A stretch of DNA of 64,000 nt from Spirosomataceae bacterium TFI 002 (GCA_900230115.1 LT907983.1:2976001-3040000); one strand, 5' to 3'. Counted from the stretch's first letter, positions 44,187 through 54,696 are shown. Numbers and translations: made by a program. Notes: generated by a model from the sequence alone, not told the origin.

Positions 44187-46619
44187 CTATTCTGATTTCA
44201 AACTTTTAACAGGATCTACAATCGCAGCGTTTATACTTTGGTAACTCACTGTCAAAATAGAAATACAAATAGCAGAAATTGCAGCCAATATATAGATCCA
44301 TACGGGGATTTCAATTCTATACGAAAAGTCTTCCAACCACTTATTCATTACATACCAGCCCAATGGAAGAGCTATTACAATCGCAACACCTACTAACTTA
44401 AGGAAATCTATGGTAAGTCTGTAGCTAATTTGGCTCACACTTGCTCCCATAACTTTTCTTACTCCTATTTCTTTGGTTCGTTTTTCGGCATTAAAAGCTG
44501 CCAAACCAAATAATCCTAAACAGGCAATGAGCAATGATAAAATTGTAAAAGTGAAAAAGATACTACCTAGCCTTTGTTCCGATTCGTAGGTACTGTTATA
44601 AGAATCATCCATGAAGGAAAAATTGAATGGTTGACCTGGTGCTACAGCTTCCCATTTATCTTCTATTTCGGCAATGGTACTTTTAAAATCACCAGCCTTA
44701 AGCTTTACAGTTAGCTTATTTGCATAGCCACCAATATGCATACTGAGAGCTCCTATGTCATCTTTGAAGGATTCAAAATGGAAGTTTTTAACAACTCCAA
44801 TAATTGTAGAATATGTAGGGTGAGGAACACCAACATTTATTGAAAGCCGTTTTCCAATGGCTTCTTCGGGACTTAGTCCTAAAATTGACAATGCAGTTTC
44901 ATTGATTATGATTCCACTCGTGTCGGTACTAAAAGATTTGTCAAAAAAACGTCCTGTCACCATCTCCAAATTGAGTGTTTTGGCATAATCGTGATCTACA
45001 GCCCAGCTTTGCATTTGAACAGTATTATTTTCTTCACCTGTGCCCTCAAGCTCAAATCCGTTATCGCTTCTGTTGGATGGAGTAGGAAGAAAACTACTTA
45101 AGGTTGCAGCTTCTACTAAGTTCAGTTTACTTACTTGCTCTTTAAAAGAGACTACCGAATTTCCTGCTGCATATACATCGTCAATGATTAGAATTTGATC
45201 TTTTTGAAAACCCAAATCCTTATCCTGAATGAATTTTAATTGCTGAAATACTACCAAGGTACTGATGATCAAAAACACAGAAATGGCAAACTGAAAAACT
45301 ACTAAAGAGTTTCTTATGTTACCACCTCCAACACTTCGCTGACCACCACCTTTCAATACTTTGACTGGTAAAAACCTTGACAAAAAGAATGCTGGATAGC
45401 TTCCTGAGAAGAGTCCAAGAAGCAAAGTTGATAGAATTATAGTGAGCCAGAATAAAGGTTGAGAATATGGAATAACCATTTCCTTACCTGCCAATAGATT
45501 GAAATAAGGTAATGCGACTATTGCAATAAATAATGCGAGTATTAATGATAAAAAGGAGATAAGACTAGACTCGGTCAAAAACTGTCTAACTAAGCCAAGT
45601 TTGTTGGAACCCAACGTTTTTCTAATACCCACTTCTTTGGCTCTTTTTAATGATTGAGCTGTAGATAAATTCATGAAATTCACACAAGCCAGCGTAATGA
45701 GGAATAAAGCAATAAATGAAAGAATATAAATATTTTGCTTGTCGGAGTTGGTATTCATTTCTGCAACCCTGTTAGAGGCCAAATGTAGGTCTGATAAAGC
45801 TACAGTGCTGTATCGTATGTAATTTCCATCCGCCTCAAATTGCTCTCGGTTTAGACCGGGCATAAAAGAAGCGGCCCATGGCACCATGTATTTTTCAAAA
45901 ATAATTTGAAGAGGCTCTTGAAGATCTGCTGCTTTTACGGATGGAATGAGCTTAATAAATGTGTTGAAGTTATTGCTTCCCCATTCCTGACTTTTAGATT
46001 CTTCATAGCCTTCCATTGCCATAAAAACACTGTAGTTGCGTAAAAAAGAGTTTTTGGGCATATCTGGAATTACACCTGTAACCTTAAAATTATCTTCATT
46101 ATTGATGAGAATGCTTTTTCCAAGAGGGGAGGAGTCTCCAAAATATTTCTTTGCAGCAGTTTCACTCAAAACCACAGTGTTAGGATCAACCAAAGCAGTT
46201 GCGATATCTCCTTCTAAAAGCTTGATGCCAAAGAATTTCATAAAATTAGAATCGGCATAACTGCTTTTTTCTTCTTTTTGGTTTTCATTGGTTTCGGGTC
46301 TTCTAACCAGCATACTTCCCCAAGTTCTGAACCTGGTAGATTCTTCTATTTGAGAAAAGTCTTTTTTCAAAGCAGCTGCCATGGGAGGAACAGAAACAGC
46401 AAACTCCTGTGCTTGTCCGCCAAACTTAATATCAACATTTACTCGATGAATTCTTTCAAAATCGGCAAAGGTGTTGTCGAAGTTGAGTTCGTCATAAATA
46501 TACAAGCCAATGAGTAAACCACCAGCCATACCAATGGCCAATCCAAATGTATTGAGGAAGGTGAAAAAAGGCGATTTTTTAAGGCTACGCCATGCTATTT
46601 TTATATTATTCTTTATCAT
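44187..46619 (-). CDS. FtsX/MacB-type ABC permease 6
   Basis: 810 residues, the longest of the set, starting MIKNNIKIAWRS. First FtsX motif KRAKEVGIRKTLGSN; second KRTKEIGVRKVMGAS; ends DPVKSLKSE. The first periplasmic domain holds FGGQAQEFAVSVPPMAAALKKDF and the second PEEAIGKRLSINVG. It starts 12 bases after the stop of permease 5, the tightest spacing in the array, with no repeat between, so these two are certainly cotranscribed. The GH16 gene follows. Confidence 0.93.
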   Translation of the reverse strand: MIKNNIKIAWRSLKKSPFFTFLNTFGLAIGMAGGLLIGLYIYDELNFDNTFADFERIHRVNVDIKFGGQAQEFAVSVPPMAAALKKDFSQIEESTRFRTWGSMLVRRPETNENQKEEKSSYADSNFMKFFGIKLLEGDIATALVDPNTVVLSETAAKKYFGDSSPLGKSILINNEDNFKVTGVIPDMPKNSFLRNYSVFMAMEGYEESKSQEWGSNNFNTFIKLIPSVKAADLQEPLQIIFEKYMVPWAASFMPGLNREQFEADGNYIRYSTVALSDLHLASNRVAEMNTNSDKQNIYILSFIALFLITLACVNFMNLSTAQSLKRAKEVGIRKTLGSNKLGLVRQFLTESSLISFLSLILALFIAIVALPYFNLLAGKEMVIPYSQPLFWLTIILSTLLLGLFSGSYPAFFLSRFLPVKVLKGGGQRSVGGGNIRNSLVVFQFAISVFLIISTLVVFQQLKFIQDKDLGFQKDQILIIDDVYAAGNSVVSFKEQVSKLNLVEAATLSSFLPTPSNRSDNGFELEGTGEENNTVQMQSWAVDHDYAKTLNLEMVTGRFFDKSFSTDTSGIIINETALSILGLSPEEAIGKRLSINVGVPHPTYSTIIGVVKNFHFESFKDDIGALSMHIGGYANKLTVKLKAGDFKSTIAEIEDKWEAVAPGQPFNFSFMDDSYNSTYESEQRLGSIFFTFTILSLLIACLGLFGLAAFNAEKRTKEIGVRKVMGASVSQISYRLTIDFLKLVGVAIVIALPLGWYVMNKWLEDFSYRIEIPVWIYILAAISAICISILTVSYQSINAAIVDPVKSLKSE

Positions 46620-46631
46620 TTGAACTTATGT

Positions 46632-49016
46632 TTACTCTGATTTTAGACTAACTACAGGATTGACTAGAGCAGCTCTAATAACCTTGAATGACACGGAAAC
46701 CGTTGCAATCAAAACCGTCAAAACTAAAGCTGCTATAAATAATTCGGCACCTACTGGGACTCTGAAAGTGAAGTCTTGCAACCAAGCTGTACTTAAGTAC
46801 CAAGCCAATGGTGCCGCTATTAAAAAAGATACGACTATTAAAGCTGCGAACTCCTTTCCAAATAGCCATAAAATGTTTGCAACTGAACCGCCAAGTACTT
46901 TTCTGACTCCTATTTCTTTGGTTTTTCGCTCCACCATGAAGGACACTAGACCGTATAATCCCATAGCTCCAATAAAAATTGCAATAGCTGTAAAGAGCTG
47001 GATCAATGAAAGTAAGCGTTGTTCTGTTTCGTAAAATTCTTTGATGCTTTCATCTACAAATTCGTATGTGAAAACATTGTCGGGATAAACCGAATTCCAA
47101 ACATTTTCAATAGCCTTTAATCCATCACTCATATTCGCTGGATTTAGTTTTACAGCGTATGAGAATGACACATCTTGATGAGAGCCTATTCCTATGGCAG
47201 ATATGTCGCTATGCATACTTTGGTCGTGGAAATCTTTAATCACACCCACAATTGGAATTGCATTTTCCCCTGCAATTTCCATGTACTTTCCTATTGCCTC
47301 ATCAGGAGAAGCGAAGTTCATTTTCTTAAGGAAAGTTTGATTTACTAATATTTCATTTAGCGTGTCGGAGCGTCTGATGTTACGGCCAGCCACTAGCTCT
47401 AGGCCAAAGGTTTTTAAATAATCCTCATCACCCCCTTTTACATTCATGCGGAAGTCTTCCTGCTCATCTTTTCCTTTGAATTGAACACTTGCTCCCCAAT
47501 TGCTATTGGAAGCTGGAGGGGTAAAGCAAATAGTACTGTTAAGAATAGAAGATTGACTTAGCAACCTTTCTTTGAAAGCTCTTTTGTCCTCTGCATTTTG
47601 ACCAACAGGGATTGGTAGCATGACTAGGGCTTCTTTGTTAAAACCAAGGTCTTTTTGTTGATTAAAACGCATTTGTTTCACGATCACCAGCATGCCAATA
47701 ATTAGGACCTGCGATATCATAAACTGCGTTACAATCAATGCTTTTCTCAGATTTAGTCCAGCAACATTCACATTGCTCAGTTTTCCTTTAAGAGCTGCTA
47801 TAGGTTGAAACTTACTAAGTAAAATTCCAGGATATGTTCCAGATATAAAAGTTGCAAATGCGAACACTGCAAAAACAAAAGCAACTAGATTAAAATTAAG
47901 CATTTGCTCCGTGCTAATACTGGTTTCAAAAAGCTGATTGAGTTGCGGTAACATTAAAACCGCAAGTCCAAGAGCTATAATTGTAGCACATAGAGCTATT
48001 ATAGCAGTTTCGGTTAAGAATTGGCCAAAAAGTTGGCTTTTACGACTTCCCAAAGATTTACGAACACCCACTTCTTTAAGCCGATTCATAACCTGTGCTG
48101 TAGCTAAGTTGATAAAGTTTAAGCAAGCAGATATCAATAAGAAAAGACCAATTATACCTAATATCCAAAGTGTTCTTTTGGGCATTGGGCCATTGTAGTT
48201 TGCATTAAAATGCCAGTCATTGATTGGCTGCATTTTATAGGTGTGAACATTGGAGCTTTCTGGTCTGTATTTGGCTGGGAAGGGTGCCATGGACTGCTCT
48301 AATTGCTCTGGATTTACACCTGGTTTAAGTTTTGCGAAGCACTGAAGGCTAGAAGAAATTCCGCTCCATGAATCAGCTGCTACATACCAATTTTCATTCT
48401 TTTTTAAAGAAGCATATGATACGAAAATGTCGTTTTCTAAGAAACTATTCTCTGGAACATCTTTAAGAATTGCAATGACAGTTACTAGCTCGTTATTGTC
48501 AATTTTAAGGGTTTGACCAATTGCGGCGGATGCTTCACCAAAATATTTTTTGGCAATACTTTCTGTCAAAAATGCCTTGTTGGGCTCTTCAAACTCTTTT
48601 GTTAATGAACCTTCAAGAAAAGGGAAATTGAAGATGTTGAAAAAGTCAGATTCTGCGTAATAGATTCCGGCTTCTTCAATAATCTTTTTATTATCGGCAT
48701 AGGTAATTTGGCTATCACTAAATTTAACTGTTCTTGCTATGTTTTCGTCAAAATCAAAATTTTCTCTAACAACAATACCTAGAGCGGGTGGTACAGAAGC
48801 TTGATAGGATATGACATCACGTTTTTGTTCAGTGACAATTCGGTAAATCCTGTCGGAATCGCTATGAAAAGAGTCAAAATCTAAATGGAAGTTGATAAAG
48901 GTAAAAAGCAAGATTCCAGATGCGATGCTGAGAGTCAAACCAATTACGTTTATAAAACCATAGGTTTTGTTTTTTTTTAGACTTCGTATGGCAATTTTGA
49001 AATAGTTCTTGAGCAT
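46632..49016 (-). CDS. FtsX/MacB-type ABC permease 5 (first gene behind promoter C)
   Basis: I use the ATG at 49014-49016 (MLKNYFKIAIRS), matching paralogues, instead of the frame opening at 49046; this gives 794 residues. First FtsX motif NRLKEVGVRKSLGSR; second RKTKEIGVRKVLGGS; ends NPVVSLKSE. It has the FTYEFVDESIKEFYETEQR segment before the last helices. The ten extra residues of the longer frame would overlap the -12 side of promoter C, which supports the shorter start. Confidence 0.93.
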   Translation of the reverse strand: MLKNYFKIAIRSLKKNKTYGFINVIGLTLSIASGILLFTFINFHLDFDSFHSDSDRIYRIVTEQKRDVISYQASVPPALGIVVRENFDFDENIARTVKFSDSQITYADNKKIIEEAGIYYAESDFFNIFNFPFLEGSLTKEFEEPNKAFLTESIAKKYFGEASAAIGQTLKIDNNELVTVIAILKDVPENSFLENDIFVSYASLKKNENWYVAADSWSGISSSLQCFAKLKPGVNPEQLEQSMAPFPAKYRPESSNVHTYKMQPINDWHFNANYNGPMPKRTLWILGIIGLFLLISACLNFINLATAQVMNRLKEVGVRKSLGSRKSQLFGQFLTETAIIALCATIIALGLAVLMLPQLNQLFETSISTEQMLNFNLVAFVFAVFAFATFISGTYPGILLSKFQPIAALKGKLSNVNVAGLNLRKALIVTQFMISQVLIIGMLVIVKQMRFNQQKDLGFNKEALVMLPIPVGQNAEDKRAFKERLLSQSSILNSTICFTPPASNSNWGASVQFKGKDEQEDFRMNVKGGDEDYLKTFGLELVAGRNIRRSDTLNEILVNQTFLKKMNFASPDEAIGKYMEIAGENAIPIVGVIKDFHDQSMHSDISAIGIGSHQDVSFSYAVKLNPANMSDGLKAIENVWNSVYPDNVFTYEFVDESIKEFYETEQRLLSLIQLFTAIAIFIGAMGLYGLVSFMVERKTKEIGVRKVLGGSVANILWLFGKEFAALIVVSFLIAAPLAWYLSTAWLQDFTFRVPVGAELFIAALVLTVLIATVSVSFKVIRAALVNPVVSLKSE

Positions 49017-49041
49017 ATCAATTTCCTTTTTTAGAGTGTAT

Positions 49042-49056
49042 GCCAAAGAAATGCCA
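49042..49056 (-). promoter_or_regulatory. Sigma-54-like promoter C
   Basis: Read on the minus strand: TGGCATTTCTTTGGC, with GG-N10-GC exactly as in the sigma-54 consensus; the best of the four. Predicted start near 49031, about 15 bases before the chosen start codon of permease 5. Confidence 0.72.
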
Positions 49057-49109
49057 CAAATGTAAAGTGCTTATATAGTGCAGATTAAGAAGTGTATGGA
49101 TTGCATTTT

Positions 49110-49145
49110 TGTCCGAATGCGAACAGTAATGCACATTTGTGGACG
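49110..49145 (-). promoter_or_regulatory. Tandem activator boxes C
   Basis: Promoter-side box TGTCCGAATGCGAACA (49110-49125) is near-perfect; the distal one at 49130-49145 (TGCACATTTGTGGACG) is degenerate but keeps the 20-bp period. The gap to the GG of promoter C is 54 bases. Confidence 0.7.
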
Positions 49146-49216
49146 TTGAGTTTTAAAGTGATTTCAAAAAAATACCCCAGTATTATGAGGTATTTAATGT
49201 TTGATTTGAATGCTAA

Positions 49217-49507
49217 TTAGCTCAGCATGAGTTCTCTTTGCTTCTTGAGTTCGTCTTTTTTTACAAAAGTAATAGGAACAAATTCGTCTGTTGGTGAGCC
49301 TATAAAATACAAGCTCCAGTCTTGGTCGTAGTCCTTGAGTAGGTTTTTAATGCATTCAGCCCTGTCTACAGTGGGTATTGCACAATCTTCCCAGTAGAAT
49401 AACTCTACGCGGTAATGTAATTGCTGTTTCTGACCATTGATTGTTACTTCAATTTCAACGTCTTGCTTGCCTTTTCCTTGAGGCAATGGAATAGCTATGT
49501 GTGCCAT
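49217..49507 (-). CDS. Small cytoplasmic protein of unknown function, last gene of the adaptor operon
   Basis: 96 residues, no signal peptide and no membrane helix. It opens MAHIAIPLPQGKGKQDVEIEVTING, looks like a small beta protein (HYRVELFYWEDCAIP, WSLYFIGSPTDEFVPITFV) and ends in a charged helix (KKDELKKQRELMLS). The Cys in FYWEDCAIP and in RAECIKN are the only two. I do not recognise the family. It follows permease 4 by 169 bases without a terminator and precedes boxes C, so it may be the tail of the large operon, but its own promoter is not excluded. Coding status is supported by length and composition. Confidence 0.65.
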   Translation of the reverse strand: MAHIAIPLPQGKGKQDVEIEVTINGQKQQLHYRVELFYWEDCAIPTVDRAECIKNLLKDYDQDWSLYFIGSPTDEFVPITFVKKDELKKQRELMLS

Positions 49508-49511
49508 AATT

Positions 49512-49676
49512 TTTTTGTTAAAAGTTATAAGTCAAAAGTTTGAAATTTTACCTGTCGATAATTTTGAGGTAAGTATCTAAATTCTTTTGGTTAAAGTTAA
49601 GTGTTCAAAACACCTTTGAAACTTACCCTGAGTCTGCCAAAGGGTGTAACCTTCAACAATATGCTCCACTTCACAC
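49512..49676. other. Spacer with TTAAAAGTTATAAGTCAAAAG-type words
   Basis: The spacer holds AAAAGTTATAAGTCAAAAG (about 49517-49535) and AACCTTCAAC (near 49650-49660), similar in style to the TTGAAAG/CTTCAAC repeats at 33089 and 59757. No gene or terminator seen. Confidence 0.35.
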
Positions 49677-52082
49677 TCACTCACTCTTAATAGATTCCAC
49701 AGGATTCATATTTGCAGCCCTGTAGGCATGAAAACCTACTGTTAAAAATGCAATTGTAAGGGCTAAAGTACCAGCAACTCCAAAAGCTACCCAACCAATT
49801 TCGATTCGGAATGGAAACTCGGCGAGCCATAGGGTCATTGCATAGTATGCCATTGGGAAACCTATAAGCATGGCAACAAATACTAAAATGATAAAATCTC
49901 TACTTAGCAGACTTACTAATGTTTGTGTACTTGCTCCCAATACTTTTCTTAAACCTACTTCTTTTGTTCGCTGGCGAATTACCATCAGAGCAATTGCGAA
50001 AAGTCCAATGCATGATAATAAGATAGCCATTAGTGCTGCACTGATAAATATTTTGGAAATCCGCTCTTCTTTTTTGTATTGTGCATCAGTGTTTTCTTTC
50101 AAAAATGAACCAATAAACTCAGCGTCCGGACTAAAACTTTTCAAGGTTTTTTCCAATAAATTCATCGTAGCCAATGGTTCTTGATTGGCGACTTTGACAA
50201 AAATGTAATTGATCCCAAAACTAGGATTGAAAAAGAGTGTTTGAGATTCAACTTCTTGATGAAGAGATTCAAAATGAAAGTCTTTAACAATGCCTATGAT
50301 ATTGAGTCCATTTTCCAAGGCAAGGTTTTTACCGATTAAGTCCTTGCCTCCAAGTTGCTTTGCCATTCTCTCATTGATAATACATGCTTGACTACTATCT
50401 GTTGAGAATTTTCGATCAAATGATCGACCTTCAATAAGTTCTAGGCCCAAGGTTTCTACGTAGTCGAAATCGACATTCATGCCGTTGGTGAGGTATTCTT
50501 TACCATCCATGCTAAAGCCAAATACAGACCTATATCCACTTCCATCTTTTCCTTTACCTAGGTTGTCATCTGCCCCAGTGATACTCAGGACTTGGTTTTG
50601 CCCCCTTAGTTCATTTCTAAAATGATTCAAAACTCTATAACCATCCAAACTTCGAGGTACTGGAATGCTTATAACTTGAGCTTGGTCAAATCCAAGTGGC
50701 ATATTGCGGAGGTGGTTGATTTGCTTCCATATTAATAATGTACATGTGATAAGCATGACGGCAATGGAAAATTGAACAACGATTAAACCATTTCTCAGCC
50801 CGCCCTTGGAAAGACCTTTCTTAACTTTTCCTTTTAAGACTTCTACAGTATTGAATTTGGCAACAATCATAGCAGGGTAACCGCCAGCGAAGATGCTTAC
50901 AAGCAAGAATGTTGCTATGATTGTGAGTATAACTTTTGGCATCAATAATAAAGAAAATTCGATTTCTCCATCAATGATGCTATTGAATTCAGGAATTAAT
51001 AAATAGCTAGCACACAAACCAACAAAAAGGGCAATCACACAAATGAGTAAAGCTTCACCCCAAAACTGAAATACAACTTGCTTTTTGCTTGCTCCAAGGC
51101 TCTTTCTCATTCCTACTTCTTTGGCTCTTACCAAAGATCTCACGATGGAAAGGTTTATGAAGTTGATACTCGCAATGAGCAGGATCAAAAGTCCAATTCC
51201 TAGTAATAAATAAGGATAATAGGATTTAATTGAGCCGGTTCCTAAATCTGTATTGAAATGCTCTTCAAGAATGGGCAACAAACGCGTACTTATAACCTCT
51301 CCACGATCATCTACTATCATCCCGCTTTCTTTGCCGAATTCAATGTCGCCTTTATAATACTTTTCGGTAAATGCTTTTAAGCCAAGTTCAAACTTAATAG
51401 GGTCAATTTTTTCAGCCAAACGAATATAAACGTTGTGATTTGACCAATCCCAAGATTCTTTCGCTTCTTGATATCCAGGATAAGTGTCAAAACGCATTTT
51501 GCTACCTAGCTTTATAGAGGAGTTTTTAGGCGTGTCGTCTACCACAGCCGTGATTATAAATGACCTTTTCCCTCTTGTCTCTACTGTTTCGCCTACAACA
51601 TCTGTTTTGCCAAATATCTTAATGGCATCTTTTTTACCTAGTACCAAGCTATTGGTTTCATTCAGTGCACTCGATGGAGCACCCGATAAGAATTCTTGTG
51701 TAAAGATTTGGTAATAATCAGGGTCTACGTAATTGATATCTAGGTCATAGTTTTTGTTATTGTAAATGACCTGCATTCCTCCATCCATTATTCTTGTTGC
51801 GGCAACTATCTCTTCTGGATACTCGGCTTTAAGAGCTGGTGCCACTGGAGGTGCTTGAGAACTTCCGTATTCTGTCTTTTCGGGTCGGTTTACCTTCTTG
51901 TATAATTTAAAAATCTCGTTTTTATGAGTGTGAAAATCATCAAATGAAAAATGAAAGTTTGCGGTTAGAAAAAGTAGAATTGAACATGCAAAAGCAAGTG
52001 AAAGCCCCACCAAGTTGATACCCGACATGGTCTTCTCTTTCACTAAATTCCTCCAAGCGATTTTGATGTAATTTCGTATCAT
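49677..52082 (-). CDS. FtsX/MacB-type ABC permease 4
   Basis: 801 residues starting MIRNYIKIAWRN. First FtsX motif VRAKEVGMRKSLGAS; second QRTKEVGLRKVLGAS; ends NPVESIKSE. Its second periplasmic domain has the LNIIGIVKDFHFESLHQEVESQTLF segment and a SPDAEFIGSFLKENTDAQYKKEER link instead of the common FxYxFxD wording. It is the last permease of the unit that begins with the adaptor gene. A GGAACA-type hairpin repeat fills the gap to permease 3. Confidence 0.93.
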   Translation of the reverse strand: MIRNYIKIAWRNLVKEKTMSGINLVGLSLAFACSILLFLTANFHFSFDDFHTHKNEIFKLYKKVNRPEKTEYGSSQAPPVAPALKAEYPEEIVAATRIMDGGMQVIYNNKNYDLDINYVDPDYYQIFTQEFLSGAPSSALNETNSLVLGKKDAIKIFGKTDVVGETVETRGKRSFIITAVVDDTPKNSSIKLGSKMRFDTYPGYQEAKESWDWSNHNVYIRLAEKIDPIKFELGLKAFTEKYYKGDIEFGKESGMIVDDRGEVISTRLLPILEEHFNTDLGTGSIKSYYPYLLLGIGLLILLIASINFINLSIVRSLVRAKEVGMRKSLGASKKQVVFQFWGEALLICVIALFVGLCASYLLIPEFNSIIDGEIEFSLLLMPKVILTIIATFLLVSIFAGGYPAMIVAKFNTVEVLKGKVKKGLSKGGLRNGLIVVQFSIAVMLITCTLLIWKQINHLRNMPLGFDQAQVISIPVPRSLDGYRVLNHFRNELRGQNQVLSITGADDNLGKGKDGSGYRSVFGFSMDGKEYLTNGMNVDFDYVETLGLELIEGRSFDRKFSTDSSQACIINERMAKQLGGKDLIGKNLALENGLNIIGIVKDFHFESLHQEVESQTLFFNPSFGINYIFVKVANQEPLATMNLLEKTLKSFSPDAEFIGSFLKENTDAQYKKEERISKIFISAALMAILLSCIGLFAIALMVIRQRTKEVGLRKVLGASTQTLVSLLSRDFIILVFVAMLIGFPMAYYAMTLWLAEFPFRIEIGWVAFGVAGTLALTIAFLTVGFHAYRAANMNPVESIKSE

Positions 52083-52108
52083 TTTTTTTTATAGCTTTTT
52101 CATTTTTT

Positions 52109-52228
52109 GGAACAAGGAACAAGGAGAATAGAAAGTATCTTTCGCCTTTTTTATTTACCACTAATTTCTTCAATCCAACTTCAAAAAATATTATCTCCCT
52201 TTGTCCTTAATTCCTTGTTCCTTTCTCC
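52109..52228. repeat. Hairpin repeat (MITE-like) between permeases 3 and 4
   Basis: The left end GGAACAAGGAACAAGGAGAA (52109-52128) is answered by TTCCTTGTTCC at 52211-52221 and TTTCTCC after it. About 80 bases of unrelated sequence lie between. No gene. Same arms as at 40522. Confidence 0.65.
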
Positions 52229-52262
52229 AATGGAAAACATATTTATATCCAATACACCATCA

Positions 52263-54665
52263 CTACTCACTCTTCAAACTCTCCACGGGATTTTTCAAAG
52301 CTGCTTTTATAGCCTGAAAACTTACTGTGAATAAAGTGATAAGTACTGCTCCCAAGCCAGCACCAATAAATAGCCACCAAGCCATATTTGTTCTATAGGT
52401 ATATCTTGCCAAAAAGGTATTCATTCCAAACCAAGCCAAGGGAGCTGCGATTAAAATTGAAATGAAAACCAAAAGAACGAAGTCCTTAGATAGCATTGCC
52501 CATAGGTTACTCACTGATGCTCCTAATACTTTGCGTACTCCTATTTCTTTGGTACGTTGTTCTGCTACATATGATGCTAAACCAAACAAACCAAGGCAAC
52601 TTATCAATATTGCTAATACAGTAAATACGGTAGCCAAAGAGCCTATTCGCTCTTCAATCGCAAACTTTTTACCATATTCCTCATCTACAAATTGAAATTC
52701 GAAAGGGATATTGGGGAAGTGTTTTTTGAAAACACCTTCTATGGTTGCCAAGTTATCGGACGCTGACTTATCAGGATTCAACCTAAGGTTATAAAAACTA
52801 GCGTCATCATCTGAACCGAATACATAAATCGCTTGCTTAACTGGCTCATAGGGAGATTGAACCAAAATATCGTCCACCACTCCAACAATAGTGAGCGGGG
52901 GATTGGGGTCTTCATCATTATCATCTCTCAATTGCATTCCCACCACATCAGTTTTACCTATGTAGCTAAGAAAAGTTTTGTTGACCAATACCGAATTTGA
53001 ATCGCTTGACATTTCTCGCTTGAGATCTCTGCCGGCTATTATTTTTGCACCCAAAGTATTCATGTATTCTGGGGAAATAGCTGTCCAAGCAAAGTCTTCT
53101 TGAAAGCCTTCTTCTTTTCCGTCCCATCTATATCCAGATCTGTTGGAGTATATATCTGTAGATGGGCTACTTGAAGTTGCCATTTCCGTCACAGCCTCAC
53201 TTTTCAAGAATTGAGTTCGCATAAAATCAGCCTTTCCTGTAAACTCGTTGGACATGGCTGGTATTTGAATTAAGCCTTCTGTTGAGTAGCCAATTGGTCT
53301 GTTTTTAGTAAAATTGATCTGTTTCAATACCACAGAAGTTCCTATGATTAAGGCAATTGAAACTGTGAACTGCATTACTACAAGTACTTTGCGTGGCAAG
53401 GCAGAAAATCTTCCTGCTTTGAATGTGCCTTTAAGAACCTTAACAGGGCTAAAGGACGAAAGGTATAATGCTGGATAACTTCCAGAAATTAAGGAAGTAA
53501 ATAAAATAAAGCCTAAACAGATTGCCCAAAACGCTAAGCTAAACCAAGGGAAAACGATTTGTTTATCTGCGAGATTATTAAACCCAGGTAAGAACAGTAA
53601 AACCAATATAATTGCAATGATGAAGGAAAAGAGGACGACGATTACCGATTCACTTAAAAATTGATTAATTAATTGCGAACGAAAAGAACCAATTGACTTT
53701 CGTATCCCAACCTCTTTTGCTCTATTCTCCGACCTTGCTGTGCTCAAATTCATGAAATTGATACAGGCCAAAAACAGCACAAATGCTCCAATGATACCGA
53801 ATAACCAAACGAGTTCAATCCTGCCTCCAGCCTGAACACCATTCTCGAAGAGGTTTCTTAAGTACCAATCTTTCATTGGCAGTAATTGTAGGGTTGGGTT
53901 GTATTCATGATAATCCTCACCAGCCGCATCATACTTTGCCTTGGCTATTTTCTCCGAAACGCCGAGCACTGTTTGACCTTCAGCAACTTGGCCAAATAAC
54001 TGAAAAGAGTTATTACCCCAGCTATCAATGGAGTTTTGAACCCACTCTCTTTCAGCAACAAACTGGTCCCATGGAATAATGAACTTTGTGTCAAGAAAAC
54101 TAGAATTGAAAGGGAAATCCTCATATACAGCAGTGACCGCAACATCAGTGAAACCATTTACATTTACTATTTTTCCTATGGCATTCTCATTCCCGAATAA
54201 TGCCTCAGATGTTGACTTGGATATCATGATTGACTTGAGCTCTTGTAGCCCATCCTTTTGTCCTTCAATAATAGAAACATCCAACATTTCTGTAGCTGCT
54301 GGCTGCATGTAATTTCCGGTTGCTTTAATCGTCTTTTCGCCAACTCTTAAATACCTAGAATTGGTCCATGAACTCATCGCCAAATGTTCGAAATAGTCAT
54401 TAAAGTTATTTCTAAGTTCAAACTCTAAGGGACGAGGAATAGCTGTGCCTGTACTAACCTCTCCATTGAAAGTTTGATGTTGCCAGAACTGCCCTATTCT
54501 ATCGGCGTTTTTGAAATTACTATTAAAGTTAAGCTCGCCATGAACCCAAAGCCCAATGAGAATCGCAACCGCCATACCCAAAGCCAATCCAAAAATATTG
54601 ATAAAGGAATAGGAAGGGTGCTTTACAAGATTCCTCCAAGCGATTTTGATGTAGTTCTTTAACAT
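52263..54665 (-). CDS. FtsX/MacB-type ABC permease 3
   Basis: 800 residues starting MLKNYIKIAWRN. First FtsX motif NRAKEVGIRKSIGSF; second QRTKEIGVRKVLGAS; ends NPVESLKSE. Closest in wording to permease 8 across the whole length (for example VWLFGIIGAFVLFLACINFMNLSTARSE against VWLFGIVGLFVLFLACINFMNLSTAQSE). This suggests that the two units at 35-43 kb and 49-62 kb arose partly by segmental duplication. Hairpin repeats lie on both sides of this gene. Confidence 0.93.
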   Translation of the reverse strand: MLKNYIKIAWRNLVKHPSYSFINIFGLALGMAVAILIGLWVHGELNFNSNFKNADRIGQFWQHQTFNGEVSTGTAIPRPLEFELRNNFNDYFEHLAMSSWTNSRYLRVGEKTIKATGNYMQPAATEMLDVSIIEGQKDGLQELKSIMISKSTSEALFGNENAIGKIVNVNGFTDVAVTAVYEDFPFNSSFLDTKFIIPWDQFVAEREWVQNSIDSWGNNSFQLFGQVAEGQTVLGVSEKIAKAKYDAAGEDYHEYNPTLQLLPMKDWYLRNLFENGVQAGGRIELVWLFGIIGAFVLFLACINFMNLSTARSENRAKEVGIRKSIGSFRSQLINQFLSESVIVVLFSFIIAIILVLLFLPGFNNLADKQIVFPWFSLAFWAICLGFILFTSLISGSYPALYLSSFSPVKVLKGTFKAGRFSALPRKVLVVMQFTVSIALIIGTSVVLKQINFTKNRPIGYSTEGLIQIPAMSNEFTGKADFMRTQFLKSEAVTEMATSSSPSTDIYSNRSGYRWDGKEEGFQEDFAWTAISPEYMNTLGAKIIAGRDLKREMSSDSNSVLVNKTFLSYIGKTDVVGMQLRDDNDEDPNPPLTIVGVVDDILVQSPYEPVKQAIYVFGSDDDASFYNLRLNPDKSASDNLATIEGVFKKHFPNIPFEFQFVDEEYGKKFAIEERIGSLATVFTVLAILISCLGLFGLASYVAEQRTKEIGVRKVLGASVSNLWAMLSKDFVLLVFISILIAAPLAWFGMNTFLARYTYRTNMAWWLFIGAGLGAVLITLFTVSFQAIKAALKNPVESLKSE

Positions 54666-54696
54666 TTCTTTGATTTTTTAGCTTTTTCTTTTTTTT

